Shown here piece after piece: positions 57,901-64,000 of a DNA stretch of 64,000 nt. The stretch comes from Poronia punctata. Taxonomy: Eukaryota > Ascomycota > Sordariomycetes > Xylariales > Xylariaceae. The DNA is taken from NCBI GenBank assembly GCA_022579005.1, contig MU401465.1, forward strand, positions 287,977 through 351,976. Reading direction: 5' to 3'. Numbering within the stretch: position 1 is the stretch's first letter; each line of letters starts with the position of its first letter. Under the pieces are notes generated by a model. The model had not been told where the DNA came from and did not search any database. It worked only from the letters and a program-made list of their open reading frames with translations. The position numbers were made by a program, and so were the translations under genes.

Positions 57901-60900
57901 TAACCTTTTTAAGCTAACAATTACTATATAGTTATAATATTTACTATATATTAAAAGCTAAAAAAAAAAACTAAATATATTTAATAATATAAAATATTAT
58001 TTACTTGCTATATTTTTTATTATATTATCTTAGCTAGGCAATAAGTAAATATTTAAAATTATAATTTTATTAAAAAGGCAAAGGTTAACTACTAGCTTGC
58101 TTTTTATAACGTTATTAATAGTTTTTTATACTATAAAAACTAAGCAAGCTACTAGCGTTAAGTTATTTATAAACGTTAATTTGCTTTAAATATACATTTT
58201 ATTATACTTTTTATTAAAAAACTTTTAATTTTTTAGCTTTAGCAAGTATAGCTACACTATTTATAGTTAGTTTTACTATTTATTAACTAAATTAACTTAC
58301 ATTTTTTATTTTTTAAGTATAAAAACTACTTTTTTATTATAAAAAATGTTATATTTATTTAAAACCTTTTTAACTTTTTTTGCTATGCTAGCGTTGTTTG
58401 CTATAATTACTACGCTATTTTTAAATTTTATTATGTTAACTTTTTATAGCTTAAATATGCTATATAATAAAGTAGTTTAACGCAGTACTTTTAACTAAAG
58501 CTTATTTTGCTTTTAGCTATTGCTTAGCTTTTAATTATAGCTATTAAAAAAATAAGCTATTGTACTATTTTATTTAGCTTAAGTTGTACTATTTTTTTAA
58601 AAGCTTTTTATTTAATTTTAATTAGCAAGTTATGCTTGCTTTTTACTAACATATTTTTAAATACTACTAAAGCGCTTATTTACTTTAATGTTTATTAGCT
58701 ATATATATAAGTTTTAAATTATAACCTTTTTTAAGCTATACTTATTAACTATTATATTATATATTATTATATAGTAGCTATAAAAATAATATAGCTTTAT
58801 AGCTATATTATTTTTATTTACTAAATAAAGCAAATTAACATAAAAAATATTTATAAATATTATAATTATAGCTAAAATGCTAATATAGTATGCTAAGGTT
58901 ACTTTTTATAAATTTTGCACTATTAGTAGCTTAAATTTTATTTGCTTTATAACTTTTAAATTATAAGCTAATTAAAAAATGCACGTTTATTTTATAAAGT
59001 TAATTTTAACGCTATAGTTTAGTATAAAATTTGTTTTAATAAGTAGTTTTAGTTTTAAATTTGTAATAATATTTGCAATTATAATAAAATAGCTAAACAT
59101 ATTAACTTTTTTAACTAGCTTTAGCATATAAAAGTTAAACGTAACTTATTATAAAATTATAGTTTTTAACGCAACTTTATATACTTATTTAAGCGTAATT
59201 ACTTTATATATAAAGTTTTTTATAAAACTTTTTACTTATTTTTTATTTACTAAAAAATATAAGCATTTTATATTAAAGCAAACATTATAAATAGCAGCGT
59301 TAATATTTATTTAAATAAAAAGCTAAAAGTATATTATTTTTTACTATATTAGCTTATTATTACTAAGCTATAAGTTTGCTTTAATAACTTGTTTTGCTTT
59401 AATATAAAAGTTATTTTAAACTATATTAAAAATAAAAAGCATAAAAAAAGCAAAGTTAACTTTTGCTATTGCTTAGTTAAACTTAATATATTATTAGCAA
59501 AGCTGCTATTTATATTTACGCTTTTATATTTTGCTAGCAAAAGTAACTTTATATTTTTTATATATTATGTATATATTATAGTTGCTATTTTAATTATTAT
59601 TATGTTTTATATATTTATTATTATTATTATAAATAAAGTATATATAGTAAGTAGTATTAAGTATAATACCTTTAATAGCTATATAAGCTTTTATACTTAT
59701 TTTTTTATTGCTTTTATTAAAGTAAACATATTTATTAGCAGCTAAAACTTTTGCTTTATTGCTAGCATTTAGCTTACTATTTAATATTATAGTTTTGCTT
59801 AAATAGCTATATATATTATTATTATTTTGCTATTATTAATTAAAACGTTTATATTAAGTTTATTATTATAGCTTATTATTATATAACCTGCTTTAAAAGC
59901 GCTAAAAACGTTATTTTTTTAGTTTTTATTAATAGTTTGCTTGCTTTAATATATATTGCTATTAGCTTTTTTTATATAGCATACTTTAGCGCTTATTTTT
60001 GCTTTAATAATAATATAGCAACTATAACTATTATTATTATTATTTACTAAACTAAAATTAATAATAAGCTAGCTATTATTTATAGCTTTAGTTTTATTAG
60101 TATTTTTTTATTGCTTAGTATACTTTATTGCTATTGTTATTATTTTCTTTATTATAATATTTAACTAGTTTATTATGCTTTTATTTTTTTTATTATAGCT
60201 TTTTTATTAAAGCTTTTTACTTTTTATTTAAAATATTTAAATATATTAATATTTTTTTTATTTTAAGCGCTAAGATTAGCTTTTATAACTTAGCTAGCAA
60301 TAAGTTTTATAACTTATTAAAAAGCTGTACGTTTTAAATATTGCTTTATATATATATATATTTAAAAAGCTTTATTATATATATTTTAATTAGCTGCTTT
60401 TTTATAATATTGTTAAAAGTATATTTATAAGTATTAAACTAAGTAGCAGCTTTAATAAGCTATAGTTTAAACTTTTATATAATAGCAGTAGTAAACATAT
60501 TTAATATAATGTAATATTAGTAGCAATTTTTATTTAAAAGCTATTAAAATTACTATACTAAAATATTTTTTTTTAGCAAGGTTTATTTATTATTAGCTAT
60601 AATGTTAGCTTTAACTTAATTATTAGCTTAATTTTGCATTTTTTATATTTATAAGTAAAAATTAGTATATATAGCATATTTACTATTATAAAAAATAGTA
60701 TAGCTATTTAATTTATTAATAAAAGCATTAAGCTAAAAAAAACTAATATTTATTACTTTTAGCTAATAAAATATTAATATAGTTAAAGTAATATTTAGTA
60801 TAAGCGTTGCTAAATATAGCTATAACTTTTGCTTAACTTTTATTAATTATATATGCTTTTTAAAGTTATTAACTATAATTATAAGCTATTTTATAAAAGC

Positions 60901-61761
60901 AATAAAGTTAGCGCTATAGTTTTATATATTATTATATAAAACGTTTTTACTTTTTAATTTTAATGCTTTTAATTTAAATGCTATATTTTTTATATTTTAT
61001 AGCATAGTTATTATAATTGTTAGCAATTGTAAATTTTTTAAAAGCGCGCTTTTAAGCTTATTTAGCTATTTTTGCTTAATATATTTATTAAGCTTGCTAT
61101 TTTTTAAAAAAATTGTTATATATTTAGCAACAGTTTTATATAATATAGTAAAAAAGTAATTATTAACTATTTACTATTTTAAGTAGTTTTTTATAATAAG
61201 CTTAAGTAGCTAAACTATATATAAAATATTACTAGCTATTAATATATTAAGCTAAGTAATATATTTAATAAAATTAATAATAAGCTTGCTTTTTTTAGCT
61301 ATATATAACTTTTTTAAATATATAATAATAAACTACTAAATTTGCTTAGCTTTTTTAATAAAGTTAATATTTATTTAAGCTTATAAAAAAACTAAATATG
61401 CTATATATTATTAAATATGCTAAAGTAAGCAGTTTATAATATACTGTTTTTAAAAGCATTATTTGCTAGCAGGTTATAGCGTTAATTTAATTATTAAGCA
61501 AAGTAATTAGTTAAACTTATATAAAAAAATTATTATATTTTGCTTAATAGTAAACAACACTAATATTTTAATAGCTAATTAAAGCAACGGTCGCTTATAC
61601 GTTTTAAAGCAATAGTTTAAGTATGCTAACAAGTATAAAAGTATACTTTTTTTTTTTTATAGTTAACTATTGCGTTAAGCAGCAATCTAGTTATCTTTAC
61701 TGCTTAGCATGCTATGTTTCCTTTAGCTAACTAGTTTTTAAACTTAAATAGTAAGCATTAC

Positions 61762-61930
61762 TTATTAAATATAAGTTTATAATATTAAAGTTAACGTATA
61801 GTTAGTATTTATAATAATTAATTAAAAACTAAGTTTTTTTTTTTAATCTATATATAAAAAATAGCTACTTTTATAAGCAAGCCTGCCTTGTTTATAGTTA
61901 GGCTTGCTAGCTAAAGAAATGCCCCTAATA
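61762..61930. repeat. LTR-like direct repeat B, right copy
   Basis: This is the partner of 52975-53145 in the same orientation, 8.79 kb away. It retains CCCC and AAAGAAATG where the left copy has TTTT and AAAAAAATG, and has lost GG and GCG where the left copy keeps them. Each copy has therefore decayed at different sites. Confidence 0.8.
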
Positions 61931-63337
61931 ATAGTTAAAGTTAAACTGCTTTTTTAAAATGCTTAAAATAGCACAAATTGCTATTTATATATTTTTTTTA
62001 GCTTATAATTAACTATATTAGTATAAAAATTATTAAATATAAATATTAATGCTTATATATAGCTTATTATTTTTATAACTAATAAATTATTTTTTACTTA
62101 AAAATATTAAAAAGTAAAAAAAAAACGTAAAAAAAGCTATATAAGCAATTAATATATATTATATATAATTTTAAAAAATTATATAACTTAATAAAAATTA
62201 CTTATATAAAGTAATAAAAGTATTTAAAAGCGTAAAAATAATAATAAGTACTAATAATTATATTATAGTAGTTGCTATTTTAGCTTGCTATAGTAAACTA
62301 ATAATAATTTAAATATAAAAAAATATAATAGCTAGCTTTTTTAAAGCGCTTTTTAATTTTAAAAAAGCTTTTATAAGCTTTTTTTTTGCTTTTAGCTTTA
62401 CTTTTACTTTTATTTTTATGCTTAAAAGTAGCAGCAAAGCTTAAGCTAGCTTTAAAAAAAGCAAAGCTGCTACTAAGCAGTTGCTTAGCTTTGTTTTCTT
62501 TTTTCTTTTTTTTTTTTCTTTTTTTTTTAACTTTTTTTTAACTAACTAAGCTTAAAAGCTTAAGCAATAAGCAAGTAAAAGGTGCAAAGGAAGGCAGCAA
62601 AAAAGCAAATAAAAAACTAAAGGTTACGCTTTTTTAAAGCGTTATAATAGCTACTTTAGTAGCAAAAAGATTTTTAACTACTAAAAACAAGCTACTACTT
62701 ATTAATATAAATGCTTATTATATTATAAAAAATTATATTATTACTTATAAAAGCGTAAAAGTTTTAGCTGCTAGCTTTTTAAAAGTATTAGTTATTTTTT
62801 TTATTTTAAAAAATATTAAAAAAGTTAACAAAGCACTTAAAATATTACTTATAAATTAATTATAAAAAGTAATAAGCACTTATAATAACTAGCAAAAACT
62901 TTTTTTTTTAAAATAATAATATATTTAATTAACTATTACTATATTAAAATGCTTTAAAAATATATAAAGCTGTTAATTTATAAAATTTACTTATAAAAGG
63001 GTATAAGCGCGTTATTAAAAAAAAAGCAAAAAAAGCAAAAAAATCGCAAAAAAAGGTTAAGTAATAAAGTATATTTTAAAAGGCTTTTACTTTTTTTTAC
63101 CTAATAGCCTTTATAGCACTACTATTTATAAACTACCTATATAATAATATAAAAAAGTATTAACTTAAACTTTATAATTAATAAAAAATAGTTTATAAAG
63201 CAAAAATAAAAGCATTTTTAATCTTTTATTTTGCAAATTACTTACTTAAAAGGTACTAACCTTATATACAAACATTTTATTTATACTTATATATTTAAAT
63301 AGCCTTATTACCTACTAAGTAATTAAGCTAAAGGGTA

Positions 63338-63585
63338 TATTATAAATAAGTAAGTTTGCAAGTACTTAGCACCTTACTTAGCAAATCTTATAGCTAACTA
63401 ATAGCTATAGCTATATTTTTAATAAGTATAAAAAAAGATTTTTTATTTTATACTATATATTAGTTTTTTTAAATTTACAAGGTTATATAACAATATACTA
63501 AATTTACTATATTATATTAACTTTAATCGCTTTTGCGTATAAGCACTAATTTGTCTTTCTAATTTAATTAACTTTTACCTTTACA
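63338..63585. repeat. LTR-like direct repeat A, right copy
   Basis: This is the partner of 47035-47281 in the same orientation, 16.3 kb away. It begins TATTATAAATAAG where the left copy has TGTTATAAATAAG, and keeps TTGTCTTTCTAATT where the left copy has only T at the two C positions. Confidence 0.75.
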
Positions 63586-64000
63586 AAAACCTTTTAACTA
63601 ATAAGTTTATTAAAAAAAAGCATTATATATACTTATAAGCTTTTTTAATTAATAGTATTGTTAGCAAATAATAAATTATTAGCTACTTTAAGCTTATTTT
63701 TATTTTTAAACTATAAAGCAAGGCGTTAATTTGCTTAAAAATAATTTAATACTTAGTTAACAATAGCGTAATAAATAAAAAAAAGATTATTATTAAATTA
63801 TAAAAGCTATAATATAGCAAAGGTAATATTTAATTTAATAATAACTATAATATATATAATTAATTTAATTTTATGTTAATAGTAATAAACTTTTTAATAA
63901 GTAGTAGTTTTTTTATATAAAAGTAGCTTAATAAATTTTATAAAAGTTAATAGTATTTTGCTTAAAAAGTTACTTAACTTATATATTTTTTTAATATATA

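Larger units (their letters stand above)
52975..61930. mobile_element. Remnant of an inner LTR-type element nested in the outer one (inferred)
   Basis: A second pair of direct repeats of about 170 bases bounds 8.96 kb that lies wholly inside the outer pair. The five bases AATAG precede the left copy and AATAG also follows the right copy, a possible target duplication, though easily a coincidence here. The interior is fully eroded. Nesting is the simplest reading of the A-B-B-A repeat order. Confidence 0.45.
47035..63585. mobile_element. Remnant of an outer LTR-type element, interrupted by another element (inferred)
   Basis: Two direct repeats of about 247 bases (47035-47281 and 63338-63585) bound this span. 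If the inner repeat-bounded segment 52975-61930 is removed, about 7.6 kb is left, the usual size of an LTR retrotransposon. No gag or pol reading frame survives, and no clear target duplication is seen, so the element type is not shown. Two separate copies of one repeat would be an alternative. Confidence 0.45.
46311..64000. repeat. 17.7-kb extremely AT-rich, hypermutated repeat block without genes
   Basis: The block runs to the window end. In the sample 50041-50340 I count 44 G+C in 300 bases, about 15%. In that sample all 20 C are preceded by A or G and all 24 G are followed by C or T; TpC, GpA, CpC and GpG are absent, while 5 CpA are present. Rare exceptions occur elsewhere, mostly in pyrimidine tracts and in the first ~150 bases. 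Stop codons TAA and TAG are dense in all frames. The only frames listed, at 53984-54172 and 59389-59745, are low-complexity and start without ATG. Repeated segments inside the block point to old transposons destroyed by C-to-T mutation. Confidence 0.9.

Noticed and set aside
59389..59745. 118-codon open frame in the AT-rich block
   Set aside because: It opens with TTG, is almost only Ile/Phe/Leu/Lys/Tyr/Asn and sits in sequence where TGA is nearly absent because GpA is depleted. It is expected by chance there.
63900..64000. Possible chromosome end
   Set aside because: The AT-rich block continues to the edge but no TTAGGG/CCCTAA telomere repeat is present.
46311..64000. Mitochondrial DNA insertion as the source of the AT-rich block
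   Set aside because: No mitochondrial gene, tRNA or rRNA motif is seen, TAA/TAG stops fill every frame, and the block contains diverged direct repeats typical of transposons.

Overview
This window looks like nuclear DNA of a filamentous ascomycete (Pezizomycotina). Most genes carry short introns of 45-107 nt with lariat sites such as CTAAC or CTGAC. The gene set is typical of these fungi: Zn2Cys6 and C2H2 regulators, Atg12, creC, creD, Gem1, Dbf4 and a secreted berberine-bridge-type oxidoreductase. The intergenic DNA is rich in TACCTA/TAGGTA steps. I cannot name the species; a Sordariomycete is a guess.

The window falls into two very different parts. Positions 1 to about 46,300 have ordinary base composition and hold 16 complete genes plus the tail of one more. 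In order they are: the 3' end of a bHLH factor; Icp55 peptidase (-); the Dbf4-type subunit of the DDK kinase (+); an NDH-2/AIF-like flavoprotein (-); a Zn2Cys6 factor (+); a multi-finger C2H2 protein (-); a membrane-tailed SRPK-like kinase (+); Atg12 (+); ketopantoate hydroxymethyltransferase (-); a divergent kinase-fold protein (-); a secreted FAD-linked oxidoreductase with ten exons (+); a small LEA-like protein (+); a deaminase-fold protein (+); a low-complexity protein whose frame is broken by one TAG (-); Gem1/Miro (-); creC (+); creD (+); and an F-BAR/PH protein of the Slm type (+). Exon joins were worked out by hand from GT-AG sites and checked for reading-frame closure.

The genes are mostly separate housekeeping or regulatory units, not a biosynthetic cluster. 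One link stands out. creC (partner of the CreB deubiquitinase) and creD (arrestin-type adaptor of the HulA/Rsp5 ubiquitin ligase) act on opposite sides of ubiquitin control in carbon catabolite repression, and here they lie only 3.9 kb apart on the same strand.

From about 46,300 to the end is a 17.7-kb block of very AT-rich DNA (about 15% GC in a counted sample) with no credible gene. Two nested pairs of diverged direct repeats suggest one dead LTR-type element inserted in another. The block has an unusual composition: surviving C is almost always preceded by a purine and surviving G almost always followed by a pyrimidine, while CpA/TpG persist. This is not the textbook CpA signature of repeat-induced point mutation (RIP). 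It points to C-to-T decay governed by the 5' neighbour (TpC, CpC), and is the most noteworthy signal in the window.
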